Positions 8,634-16,184 of a DNA stretch of 43,823 bases are shown in pieces. A model generated the notes under the pieces. That model did not search any database, was not told the origin of the DNA, and worked only from the letters and a program-made list of their open reading frames with translations. Source of the stretch: Archaeoglobales archaeon (GTDB lineage: Archaea > Halobacteriota > Archaeoglobi > Archaeoglobales > Archaeoglobaceae); the NCBI GenBank assembly GCA_030055595.1, contig JASFYH010000014.1, positions 1 through 43,823 of the forward strand, in the 5' to 3' direction. Numbering within the stretch: the stretch's first letter is position 1; the number at the start of each line of letters is the position of its first letter. The position numbers and the translations under genes are program-made.

Positions 8634-9959
8634 TCAAAGTTCTTCCTCTTCACCTTTAAGTTTTGAGATGAAAAATTGCTTTAGTCCTCTATATAGCCTC
8701 TCCAGATCCTCCAAAAACAATTTTGGCAAATTTATGAGCGCAATACTTGTAGGCTGTCCAAATTCGTCGTAAAGTCTGAGCAATGGAAATAGGAGCAAAG
8801 AAGATGCAAATGAGAAGAGGAATAGAACCAGATACGAATTCCCACCGAGAAATGCAAGTTTTGCAAGTAAGATGCCACCAAAAATGCTGCCCAATGCAGA
8901 AAAGAAGTCCTGCATCCAGTTTCCAATTGCGTAGAAGGGCGCGGAGTGCTTTCTATGTGTCATATCCGCAACAGCGTTCATAAAAGCTATACTTGGTGCG
9001 GATGTGTAGAAACCATGCAAAATGTATGCGATTAAAAGTAAAATTAGAGAAATAATGAAGTCAGAGAGGATAAAAAAGATCGTAGAAAGAGCAAAAGAAG
9101 CCATTGAGATCGCAAATAGAGGCTTGTTTCCAAATCGATCCGATATTGTCCCAGCAAGTCTCAGAGAGTAGATCGACGAGATATGGGCTACAAATGCGAA
9201 TATGAAGATAAACCAAATCGGATATTCAAGAACCTGTAGCACATAAACCGCAAAAAATGAACGTGATGCACTCAACGAAAAGCAAAATGCAGAATTTAAT
9301 AGCGTCCATTTCAGGAAATTTGGATTTTTCAAGGGGACGATAAGACTTGGTTCGCTTATCCTTTTGATTTTAACATCCTCAATATTCCTGAGGAAGTGAA
9401 CACTTATGATCCCAGCCAAGAACGCGCAGAAGAATAAAATTGGAAAGGCATTTTTATCAAGCTCTTCAAAAAGCCAGATCTGTGATATTAAAATTGGAAT
9501 TGCAGCTATCTTCCCGTAGGCAAGCCTCTTCGATAGTCTCTCTCCTAACTGTGCTCCAAAAAAGAGACCACGAGTCCAAGAGCTCCAAGTTACTGTTAGT
9601 AGATCTTCACAGATGTTAAAAATTAAGTAGAATACTGCAAATGCCAAGATCTCGTAAGGTCCGTCTATAAGAGACGCGACTGCAATTGCTAAAACCGAAT
9701 TCTTGGCTACGAAGCTTGCAAAAACTGCAATTTTTTTTCTACTTCGCTTTTCAACGAATTTTGCTGAAACGATCTGAGTTATCGTCGTCGTGTATGGTAT
9801 CGCAACCAAAACTCCGATAAGAAATGGACTTGCTCCAGCAACCGCAAGATATGAGCTTATGATGGTTGCTGTGAGCAATGAAGCGGTTATCTGGGAAAAA
9901 ATCCCTTCTCTAATAAAATTTTTTAGGCTTCTCTCTGGATCGTGAAACTCTACATCCAT
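8634..9959 (-). CDS. MFS-type membrane transporter
   Basis: The 441-residue protein has about 11-12 hydrophobic segments and an overall layout of the major facilitator superfamily, with an inner repeat at about residue 215. The basic loop EKRSRKKIAVFAS after the second segment and AGTISDRFGNKPLFAIS in the second half match the family's signature loop (G-x3-D-R-x-G-x-[RK]). The N-terminus is cytoplasmic and starts MDVEFHDPERSLKNF; the C-terminal tail is charged (KGEEEEL). No substrate can be assigned, and no partner gene is adjacent: ribK lies 150 bases downstream and a gene remnant lies upstream. It may be an exporter or a permease of a kind common in Archaeoglobus. Confidence 0.85.
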   Translation of the reverse strand: MDVEFHDPERSLKNFIREGIFSQITASLLTATIISSYLAVAGASPFLIGVLVAIPYTTTITQIVSAKFVEKRSRKKIAVFASFVAKNSVLAIAVASLIDGPYEILAFAVFYLIFNICEDLLTVTWSSWTRGLFFGAQLGERLSKRLAYGKIAAIPILISQIWLFEELDKNAFPILFFCAFLAGIISVHFLRNIEDVKIKRISEPSLIVPLKNPNFLKWTLLNSAFCFSLSASRSFFAVYVLQVLEYPIWFIFIFAFVAHISSIYSLRLAGTISDRFGNKPLFAISMASFALSTIFFILSDFIISLILLLIAYILHGFYTSAPSIAFMNAVADMTHRKHSAPFYAIGNWMQDFFSALGSIFGGILLAKLAFLGGNSYLVLFLFSFASSLLLFPLLRLYDEFGQPTSIALINLPKLFLEDLERLYRGLKQFFISKLKGEEEEL

Positions 9960-10032
9960 CGCTTGGAGATCGTGGATCTGTTTTTAAAAGCTAAGCAAGA
10001 TGGGATCCTTTATCTCAAAAAAATAAAAATTT

Positions 10033-10261
10033 CTACTCGCTCCTATTTTCTTCTTTGTAGATCTCTGGCAGAAGCTCACCAAGATCGTGGTATTCCTGAG
10101 TGCAATTATGGAAGGTGTGCCTTCCGAGGTCTCTTGGAATTTCCCTTTATTCATAGCGGGTTTGTAACAGCCAGGCAGGATTTTCCTCCAAATCGATCTA
10201 CTTCAAATTTATCGCCGATCCAGAACCACCAGTAGAGCGTTTTGATCGTAACCTTTTGCAT
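10033..10261 (-). pseudogene. Possible decayed gene fragment between MFS and por genes
   Basis: The roughly 400-base space between the MFS gene and porB holds no intact gene. On the minus strand, an ATG at 10261 opens a 36-codon frame (beginning MQKVTIKTLYWWFWIGDKFE) that ends at a TGA. In a neighbouring frame a second stretch begins (REIPRDLGRHTFHNCTQEYH) and runs to the TAG at 10033-10035. The two pieces read like parts of one protein broken by a one-base shift and a stop. I do not recognise the family. Codon usage in the second piece looks coding-like (many Glu, Tyr and His residues), but chance cannot be excluded. Confidence 0.35.
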
Positions 10262-10357
10262 TTTTCAGGTATTTTTCGCATCAAACTTTGACAAGATCCC
10301 CTTTAGATTGGTCTTTCGTTTAAATTGGAAGATAAATGAATTTAAAATAAATTTGTT

Positions 10358-11239
10358 TTATTCTTTTTTAAGATCCAAACCGTATTTTTCTGCGTTCCGA
10401 TCCGCAATTCTCTGGATCTCTGCAATTACCTCTTTGCCTCTTGGATCCGTAAAGAGATGCCTGAATCTGCGTTGTGGCTTAAGATACTCTTCGACGGGCT
10501 TTCGATCTTTTATTTTTCGCACTGAAATGAGTTTTCCGTTTTCGAACTCAACGATTGGATAAAGAGCGGTTTCAATTGCGAGATTTCCGACCTTCACCAC
10601 ATCCTTTCCATCAATTCCCCAGCCAGTAACGCAGGGACAGTGGATCTGAATATACTTTGCCCCCTCAATTCCCGCAGCTTTCTTCACCTTTCTCCTTATA
10701 TCCGCAGGCAATACCGCACTTGAAGTTGCAACATAAGGCGATCCATGAGCTATCGCTATTGCCACCATGTCCTTCTTTCTGCCCATTTTACCAAGTATAA
10801 GCTTTCCCGCTGGCGTAGTGGTTGTAGACTCGCCAAAAGGTGTTAGACCGCTTTGCTGATGCCCTGTGTTCTGATAAGCTTCGTTGTCGAGGCAAATGTA
10901 TATGACATCGTGATTTCTGTCGAACATCCCATGCAAAGTCAGTCCGATGTCCGCAGTAGCTCCATCGCCCGCAAGAACGACAACTTTGCCTTCTTCCTCT
11001 CTTTTCAAAGCCTTAAGAGCTTCAGAGATCCCACATGCAACCGCAGCGGTGTTGTCAAAGAGCGAATGTATGTATGGCACCCCCCAAGCGTTCTTACCAT
11101 ACTGGGAGCTTATGATCTCCAAGCAACCAGTGGAGTTGGCTACGAAGCACCTGCCATCGAGAGCATTCAGAACATTTCGAACCGCGGTAGTTAGCCCACA
11201 TCCAGGGCATGCTCCATGCCCTCTGCCGAAGAACTTCAT
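10358..11239 (-). CDS. porB: Pyruvate:ferredoxin oxidoreductase beta subunit
   Basis: This is the thiamine diphosphate-binding subunit of the enzyme that interconverts pyruvate plus CoA and acetyl-CoA plus CO2 with ferredoxin. Residues 6-20 carry HGACPGCGLTTAVRN, and GDGATADIGL with a downstream LDNEAYQNTG forms the TPP/Mg motif. Conserved Cys residues (ACPGC, and IHCPCVTGWG at about residue 200) are the expected ligands of the proximal [4Fe-4S] cluster. The length (293) is normal. Its ATG overlaps the porA stop (ATGA) behind GAGGAGGTGAT. It closes the porG-D-A-B operon. Other 2-oxoacid oxidoreductases are close relatives, but the alpha subunit points to pyruvate. Confidence 0.93.
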   Translation of the reverse strand: MKFFGRGHGACPGCGLTTAVRNVLNALDGRCFVANSTGCLEIISSQYGKNAWGVPYIHSLFDNTAAVACGISEALKALKREEEGKVVVLAGDGATADIGLTLHGMFDRNHDVIYICLDNEAYQNTGHQQSGLTPFGESTTTTPAGKLILGKMGRKKDMVAIAIAHGSPYVATSSAVLPADIRRKVKKAAGIEGAKYIQIHCPCVTGWGIDGKDVVKVGNLAIETALYPIVEFENGKLISVRKIKDRKPVEEYLKPQRRFRHLFTDPRGKEVIAEIQRIADRNAEKYGLDLKKE

Positions 11240-12402
11240 GGGATCACCTCCTCGAAGTCCTTAGCTCCCTTGAATCCGCTTGCTTCCTTGCCAGCTATTG
11301 CATTTCTGATTAGATTTTCAAGGAACTCCTTGGATAGATCTCTACCGCCCAAGCCAAGGATCATTGAGATGATCTCAGCAGAGAACCCATAAAGAGCGGA
11401 CTTAAGCTCTATGGATAGGTTTCCTTCATAGCCAAGGCTTATAGAGCGATCAAGCACAATGATCTTCTCAGCATCGCCCAAATAGCTCCTAAGCTCCTCC
11501 ACTGGGAAAGGTCTGAAGGTTCTAAGCTTTACCAAGCCTAAATTTATCCCTTCTCTGCGAAGATCTTCAACAACTTTTCTCAGCAAACCCACTATAGAGC
11601 CCATTGCAACAACGAAGAGCTTTGAATCTGGATAAATAACCTCCAAATGCCCGCCCCAGTTTCTGCCAGAGACTTCTGTCCACTCTCTGAAGACTTTTTC
11701 CATTAGATCTTTAGCCCTATCCATAGCATTTTGCATTGCGACTCTGAATTCCATGTAAACGTGAGGCGGAGCATAGCAGCCGAAAGCAAGAGGTTTCTTT
11801 GTCGTCATATAGGCTTTTGGCTTGAAAGGTGGCAAGAAGTTATCTACGACGCTTTGATCAAGCAAATCTATCGGTTCATAAGCGTGCGTTAGCTTAAAAC
11901 CATCCATGCAGACCATAAAGGGCAAAAGGACTCTTTGATCTTCAGCAATCTTATAAGCCTGCGGGATTGCATCATGCGCTTCCTGATTGTTCTCAACATA
12001 GAGCTGAATTATTCCCGCATCTCTTAGAGCCATGCTGTCCTGAAGATCGTTCCAAATGCTCAGAGGAGCGGATATTGCTCTGTTTGGGTTTGCAATTACG
12101 ATCGGCAATCTCATTCCCGCGGCGTTGAATAGGACTTCGCTCATTAAAATTAGCCCCTGACTACAGGTAGCGGTAAAAGTCCTTGCTCCCGTGGCTGATG
12201 CTCCTACGAGAATGCTCGCTGCAGCAAATTCAGATTCAGCGGTGATGTATCTGCAATTCTCAAGCTCACCGTTCGCATACATCTCCGCAAGGTTCTCAAC
12301 TATTTCGGTCTGAGGAGTTATAGGATAAGCGCAGATCACATTTGGCTTGCACAGCTTTACCGCATGAGCAACTGAATAAAATCCCCTGACGACTTTCATC
12401 AT
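11236..12402 (-). CDS. porA: Pyruvate:ferredoxin oxidoreductase alpha subunit
   Basis: The alpha subunit supplies the pyrimidine-binding part of the TPP site and the CoA region. The N-terminal AYPITPQTEIVENLAEM (about 28-44) and AESEFAAASILVGASATGAR are classic. NPNRAISAPLSIWNDLQDS and the LTHAYEPIDLLDQSVVDNFL region resemble pyruvate-specific PorA rather than 2-oxoisovalerate or 2-oxoglutarate forms. The frame extends to a TTG at 12426, but GAGGTGAT lies just before ATG 12402 (a second ATG follows at 12399), so the later start is chosen; 388 residues. The Shine-Dalgarno site overlaps the porD stop codon, as expected for a coupled operon. Confidence 0.95.
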   Translation of the reverse strand: MMKVVRGFYSVAHAVKLCKPNVICAYPITPQTEIVENLAEMYANGELENCRYITAESEFAAASILVGASATGARTFTATCSQGLILMSEVLFNAAGMRLPIVIANPNRAISAPLSIWNDLQDSMALRDAGIIQLYVENNQEAHDAIPQAYKIAEDQRVLLPFMVCMDGFKLTHAYEPIDLLDQSVVDNFLPPFKPKAYMTTKKPLAFGCYAPPHVYMEFRVAMQNAMDRAKDLMEKVFREWTEVSGRNWGGHLEVIYPDSKLFVVAMGSIVGLLRKVVEDLRREGINLGLVKLRTFRPFPVEELRSYLGDAEKIIVLDRSISLGYEGNLSIELKSALYGFSAEIISMILGLGGRDLSKEFLENLIRNAIAGKEASGFKGAKDFEEVIP

Positions 12403-12412
12403 CTTGATCACC

Positions 12413-12706
12413 TCAGCAAACTTCAAGCTTGAAAAGCTCCTTAATTTCCATCCTTATTGCCTCCTTTGGGCAAACCGAGGCACAAACTCCACAGCCTTTG
12501 CAGTATTGGTAGTCCACAACTGCGAACTTCTCCTTTTCAAACTCCTTGACTTCTATGCACCCATCTGGACAGAACTGCTCACAAATTTTGCATGCTGTGC
12601 ACTTTTCCTTATCTACAAAAGCCCATTCAGTTCCCCAGTCGCCAGTCTTTAGCTTTTCAGATTGCAAAGGCTCAGAAATTGCTCCCAAATTGAGTCTCAT
12701 CTTCAT
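12413..12706 (-). CDS. porD: Pyruvate:ferredoxin oxidoreductase delta subunit (2x[4Fe-4S] ferredoxin)
   Basis: This small subunit passes electrons from the TPP site to free ferredoxin. Two cysteine sets of the CX2CX2CX3CP type are visible, CTACKICEQFCP and CKGCGVCASVCP, separated by about 26 residues, giving two [4Fe-4S] clusters. The N-terminal WGTEWAFVDKEKC fits PorD. A GTG at 12712 is in frame, but the ATG at 12706 overlaps the porG stop (ATGA) with a G-rich site 9 bases upstream, so it is preferred, giving 97 residues. It lies between porG and porA. Confidence 0.95.
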   Translation of the reverse strand: MKMRLNLGAISEPLQSEKLKTGDWGTEWAFVDKEKCTACKICEQFCPDGCIEVKEFEKEKFAVVDYQYCKGCGVCASVCPKEAIRMEIKELFKLEVC

Positions 12707-13260
12707 CTGCACATCCCCCTCATGTAATTGTATGCCTCTTCGATAAGCTGTTTGTTCTTTTCAGCCAGAGAACCCTCGAAAAGCTCTTCAACTGTTTCTT
12801 TGAGGGTTTCAAGCTTTAGAATACCAGTAGCACCAACTAATGCTCCAACCATTGCGGTATTCGTTATCGGTCTTCCAAGGATCTTCATTGCAAGCTTTGT
12901 TGCATTTACCGTAAGAACTTTACCTTTAATCTTTAAATCCATTTTTAAATCTTCAGAACCTTTTGGATAATTTGCAATGAGCATACCATTTTGCTTTAAG
13001 CCTGAAACGACATTTACGGATTCAAAAACACTTGGATCAAGCACCACTACGTAATCTGGAGTATAGACTTCATCCCTCACCACGACTGGTTCGTCAGAGA
13101 TCCTTAGAAATGAGGCTACTGGCGTTCCTCTCTTTTCAGCTCCGAAAGTGGGAAATGATAGTGTGTAATAGCCTTCTTTGAAACCCGCCACCGCCAAGAA
13201 ATCCGCTGCGGTGACCACTCCCTGTCCTCCTCTTCCATGGAATCTGACTTCGATTAGCAT
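12703..13260 (-). CDS. porG: Pyruvate:ferredoxin oxidoreductase gamma subunit
   Basis: The gamma subunit completes the CoA-binding part of the oxidoreductase. HGRGGQGVVTAADFLAVA at residues 8-25 is the family's glycine-rich start, followed by PTFGAEKRGTPVASFLRIS and VVLDPSVFE, with TNTAMVGALVGATGIL near residue 135. Length 185 is normal. It is the first gene of the por operon; the ATG at 13260 has GGGAAGGAG upstream. The operon is preceded by a palindromic AT-rich box and an inverted repeat that probably carry its control. Confidence 0.95.
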   Translation of the reverse strand: MLIEVRFHGRGGQGVVTAADFLAVAGFKEGYYTLSFPTFGAEKRGTPVASFLRISDEPVVVRDEVYTPDYVVVLDPSVFESVNVVSGLKQNGMLIANYPKGSEDLKMDLKIKGKVLTVNATKLAMKILGRPITNTAMVGALVGATGILKLETLKETVEELFEGSLAEKNKQLIEEAYNYMRGMCR

Positions 13261-13281
13261 GCTCCTTCCCCAAGGCTACGG

Positions 13282-13317
13282 TTTAAAAAATTTTTTAAAT
13301 CTTGATTGAGCAATCAA
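13282..13317 (-). promoter_or_regulatory. por operon promoter with palindromic TATA region and adjacent inverted repeat
   Basis: Positions 13282-13299 form a perfect 18-base palindrome (TTTAAAAAATTTTTTAAA), 22-39 bases before the porG ATG, in the right place for an archaeal TATA box. Directly upstream in the minus-strand sense, 13302-13317 is a second inverted repeat, TTGATTG-AG-CAATCAA, with perfect 7-base arms. It lies where an activator would bind next to BRE/TATA. The same repeat sits 7 bases past the stop of the enoyl-CoA hydratase gene, so it could also serve as that gene's terminator. Confidence 0.5.
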
Positions 13318-13323
13318 AATTTT

Positions 13324-14085
13324 TTACAATTTTCCATGCCTGCCTTTGCCATTTCTTACAAATTTTTCTGCTTCTTTATAAAGTTCCTCGCTTCTCAAAC
13401 TCTCTAACCCAATTTCAGCCTCAATTCCCAATCCCTCTTCCAATGGCTTTCCTAAACCAGCATAAAGGCTTTTTCTGTCATTTCTAAGCGTTATTTGTGG
13501 AAATGAGGCAATAAGTCTTGCCAACTCAATTGCTCTTTCAAGAGCTCTTCCTTCCTCAACTACTTCGTTTACAAGACCAAGTTCAAGGGCTTCCCGAGCG
13601 GAGATCAGCTTTCCGGTTAGGATCAAGTAAAGAGCATTTCCCACTCCAACAATTCTGGGCAATCTTTGAGTTCCACCATTAATTAAAGGAACTCCAAATC
13701 TCCTCTCAAGAAAGCCAAACTTTGCGGTTTCATCTGCAATTCTCAGATCCGCCCACAAGGCTATTTCCAAGCCACCCGCAACGCAGTAACCTGAGATCGC
13801 TGCAATTACTGGCTTTGAAAGTAAAATTCTTGTAAAACCCAGAGGTCCTTCTTTCTTTGTCGCCCTACTCATCAAATGCTTAAGATCGCCAAGATCCGCT
13901 CCCGCACAAAAATTCCCTCCTTCTCCTGTTATGATCCCCACATAAAGCTCTTGATCTTTTTCAAAATCTTTCCAGACTTTTTCGAGCTCTTCAGCCATCT
14001 CTAAATTGATTGCATTTCTTTTCTCAGCTCTGTTCAACTTAACGATCAGAATTTTGTCTTCTCTGTCCACAACAATATTTGGCAT
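13324..14085 (-). CDS. Enoyl-CoA hydratase/isomerase family protein
   Basis: This is a crotonase-fold protein of 253 residues. The oxyanion-hole segments GGNFCAGADL (about 56-65) and AISGYCVAGGLEIAL (about 95-109) are conserved. The first catalytic Glu of rat enoyl-CoA hydratase (E144) is matched in FGFLERRFG. The position of the second Glu (E164) seems to be Tyr in GNALYLILTG. Family members with a single Glu are often isomerases, decarboxylases or other CoA enzymes, so hydratase activity should not be assumed. It lies upstream of porG on the same strand with 63 bases between. With the acyl-CoA ligase at 23-25 kb it suggests fatty or aromatic acid oxidation, as known in Archaeoglobus. Confidence 0.9.
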   Translation of the reverse strand: MPNIVVDREDKILIVKLNRAEKRNAINLEMAEELEKVWKDFEKDQELYVGIITGEGGNFCAGADLGDLKHLMSRATKKEGPLGFTRILLSKPVIAAISGYCVAGGLEIALWADLRIADETAKFGFLERRFGVPLINGGTQRLPRIVGVGNALYLILTGKLISAREALELGLVNEVVEEGRALERAIELARLIASFPQITLRNDRKSLYAGLGKPLEEGLGIEAEIGLESLRSEELYKEAEKFVRNGKGRHGKL

Positions 14086-14175
14086 GAGCTAAGTTAGCTG
14101 AGGATTTTAAAATTCTATCCGTGAAATTTCAATTTAAAAAGAATTGCTTAAAAATAGTCTACTAAGGTAGTTAGC

Positions 14176-15942
14176 ATGAAATTCGTGCTGATCTTGTTAA
14201 CTCTCCTCCTGATCTTCCCAGTCTCAGGAAAGAATGAAGTTTATATAGATCTCGAAAAAGAACGCGTTGCGCCCGGTGAGTCGATCCGAATTAGTCTCAA
14301 TGTTTCATGCGATTCTCCGAGTTTGATCGAAGTTCTGATCACGGGATCTGGGAATGGTGAATGGCTTTATTTTGAAGAGGAAAAAACTGTAAAATTCAGC
14401 AATACATGGAATTTTCAAATTCCGGACGATTGGGGGGAGGGCACTTATTTAGTTAAGGTCAACGTGATCGAGAATTCCACAACTTATGAGTTTTTCAGGC
14501 AGTTCAAGGTCGTAAAGCCCAAGATCCTTAGCATAGAACCTCTTGAAGTTGTTTATCAAGGTAGGACGAAACTCATTGTGAATGTCGAAACACCTGAAGA
14601 GAATGAAACAACCTTGTGTTTTAAATTCATTGGGCTCAACTTCCGATTTGAATCCGAAGAAGAAGTTAAACCCGAAAAAGGAGTTGCTGAATTAATACTC
14701 GATCTCAGAGAAAGATATGACGCAACAAAAGACATCGACTACGCTTTGAAACCAGGGATCTATGCGATCGAAGTGAAACTCAAATTTAAGGGCAAGCTCT
14801 ATGATAGCAAAATTGCGACAATTGAGGTTATAAAGCCCAAGCTTTCTGTAAAAGTTCCTGAAGAACTTATCAGGGGAGAACCGATTCGCGTTGAGATCTC
14901 GACGAACAGAGTAAATGATTCTCTAGATGGAGCGGGATATTATGATGGGATCATTTTAACTCTGATCGGAGAAAACTACAAAGCAACGAAGATCGTTGAG
15001 TTGAATGAAAAGGGAGAAGCAAATATAACCCTCGAGACCGCGGGACTGAGTGAGGGAGACTACAAGCTATACATTAGGGATACGAGCCTTACACTACGGG
15101 GGGCTGATCTTAAGACTTTTGGGCTTCTTTACTACGATCTCGATCCCAAAGATCCAAAGGCTAAGCAATACTACGCCAATGATGATCTGCTCGTAGTGCG
15201 AGAGATCAAGATCACAAAGGATCCGAATTTGAAGTCGAACGTAATAATATTCTTTGAACCAACGGATCAGAGCGTAGAGGAGGGTGATCTCGTTGAATAC
15301 AAGATCCTTCTGAGTTCTGCTGAAAATGGGCTTAGTGCGTATGAGCTGATCGTCTCTATTTCTAATAGCTCTGTTGCCAAAATCCACAGTATCTCCTTTC
15401 CCGAATGGGCATCTGAAACTCATAGAGTAATTTCCAGTGACTACGCAAGGTTCAGTGCAATCGACTTGAAAGGTGGGATCAATAAGGGGGCAAGCACTGT
15501 TGAGCTTGCAAAGATCAGATTGAAAGCCTTAGAAAAGGGATTTGTTGAGATCGATCTAAGGGCAAACAAGCTCTATTCAGATAATGGAAGTTCGATGAAT
15601 CCCCTCAGCTACAAAGCATATTTGATCGTAGATCCCTTGCCCTTCGTAGAGATCGATGAGCTAAGGGAGTTTTTGAATTCAACCGAAGAATTCGAGAGAG
15701 AGATCTCTGAATTCAGAGAATTAGAAGAAGAATACGAAAAGCTCATGAGTTATATGGCAAATTCTACTCCCCCAAATGAAGATTTTGAAGTTGAGGAGAA
15801 TTCGAGCTCTAAAATTTTAAATGAAGAGACTCTAATACCAAAACCAAAAGAGATCGGAATTGGGCTTGAAGATCTCATTTTAATGGCTGGAACCGGGGCT
15901 GTTTTTGTGCTGGTTAGTGGGAGGCGTAAATTTAGCAAATAA
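14176..15942 (+). CDS. Cell-surface protein with Ig-like repeats and a cohesin-like domain
   Basis: The 588-residue protein starts with a Sec signal peptide (MKFVLILLTLLLIFPVSGK) and ends with a single membrane segment (about 563-580) and a basic tail, so it is an anchored outside protein. Residues 20-320 hold three or four beta-rich domains each ending in a strand such as FKVVKPKILSI or IEVIKPKLSV, as in archaeal S-layer and Ig-like repeats. Residues about 360-500 (FEPTDQSVEEGDLVEYKI to ANKLYSDNGSSM) look like a cohesin domain; cohesins and dockerins are known in A. fulgidus. A Glu-rich stretch precedes the anchor. The mature domain functions are inferred. It is divergent from the enoyl-CoA hydratase gene. 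Confidence 0.85.
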   Translation: MKFVLILLTLLLIFPVSGKNEVYIDLEKERVAPGESIRISLNVSCDSPSLIEVLITGSGNGEWLYFEEEKTVKFSNTWNFQIPDDWGEGTYLVKVNVIENSTTYEFFRQFKVVKPKILSIEPLEVVYQGRTKLIVNVETPEENETTLCFKFIGLNFRFESEEEVKPEKGVAELILDLRERYDATKDIDYALKPGIYAIEVKLKFKGKLYDSKIATIEVIKPKLSVKVPEELIRGEPIRVEISTNRVNDSLDGAGYYDGIILTLIGENYKATKIVELNEKGEANITLETAGLSEGDYKLYIRDTSLTLRGADLKTFGLLYYDLDPKDPKAKQYYANDDLLVVREIKITKDPNLKSNVIIFFEPTDQSVEEGDLVEYKILLSSAENGLSAYELIVSISNSSVAKIHSISFPEWASETHRVISSDYARFSAIDLKGGINKGASTVELAKIRLKALEKGFVEIDLRANKLYSDNGSSMNPLSYKAYLIVDPLPFVEIDELREFLNSTEEFEREISEFRELEEEYEKLMSYMANSTPPNEDFEVEENSSSKILNEETLIPKPKEIGIGLEDLILMAGTGAVFVLVSGRRKFSK

Positions 15943-15974
15943 ACTACTTATAAGCAGAAATTAGATCGGGAGCC

Positions 15975-16142
15975 TTAAATTCTGACCCACATCTTACTTG
16001 CTATCTCCAGAGCTCTTAACTCTCTCAATTCCTCTTCCCTTAAAAAGTTCCTGATCTCCTCTTCATTTTCTTTCACTACCTTATCCCAATTTTCAAAAAC
16101 TTCCTTGAGTTCATACAACAATGGTTTAATAACTTCGCTCAT
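15975..16142 (-). CDS. Small hypothetical protein, 55 residues
   Basis: An ATG at 16142 with GGAGT seven bases upstream opens a 55-codon frame ending in TAA at 15975-15977. The product begins MSEVIKPLLYELKEVFENWD, is highly charged, and would form one long amphipathic helix or short coiled coil (about residues 15-45 are mostly Glu, Lys, Arg, Leu). It follows the orphan 454-residue gene on the same strand, 42 bases downstream, so the two may be cotranscribed. I do not recognise a family. The clean ribosome site and helix pattern make it a likely real gene. Confidence 0.65.
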   Translation of the reverse strand: MSEVIKPLLYELKEVFENWDKVVKENEEEIRNFLREEELRELRALEIASKMWVRI

Positions 16143-16184
16143 ATTTTTAATACTCCTTCAATATTTAAATCTTACTACACATTT

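Noticed and set aside
9942-10235. 97-residue plus-strand reading frame
   Set aside because: It starts inside the MFS gene on the other strand and its content looks like antisense of the decayed fragment.
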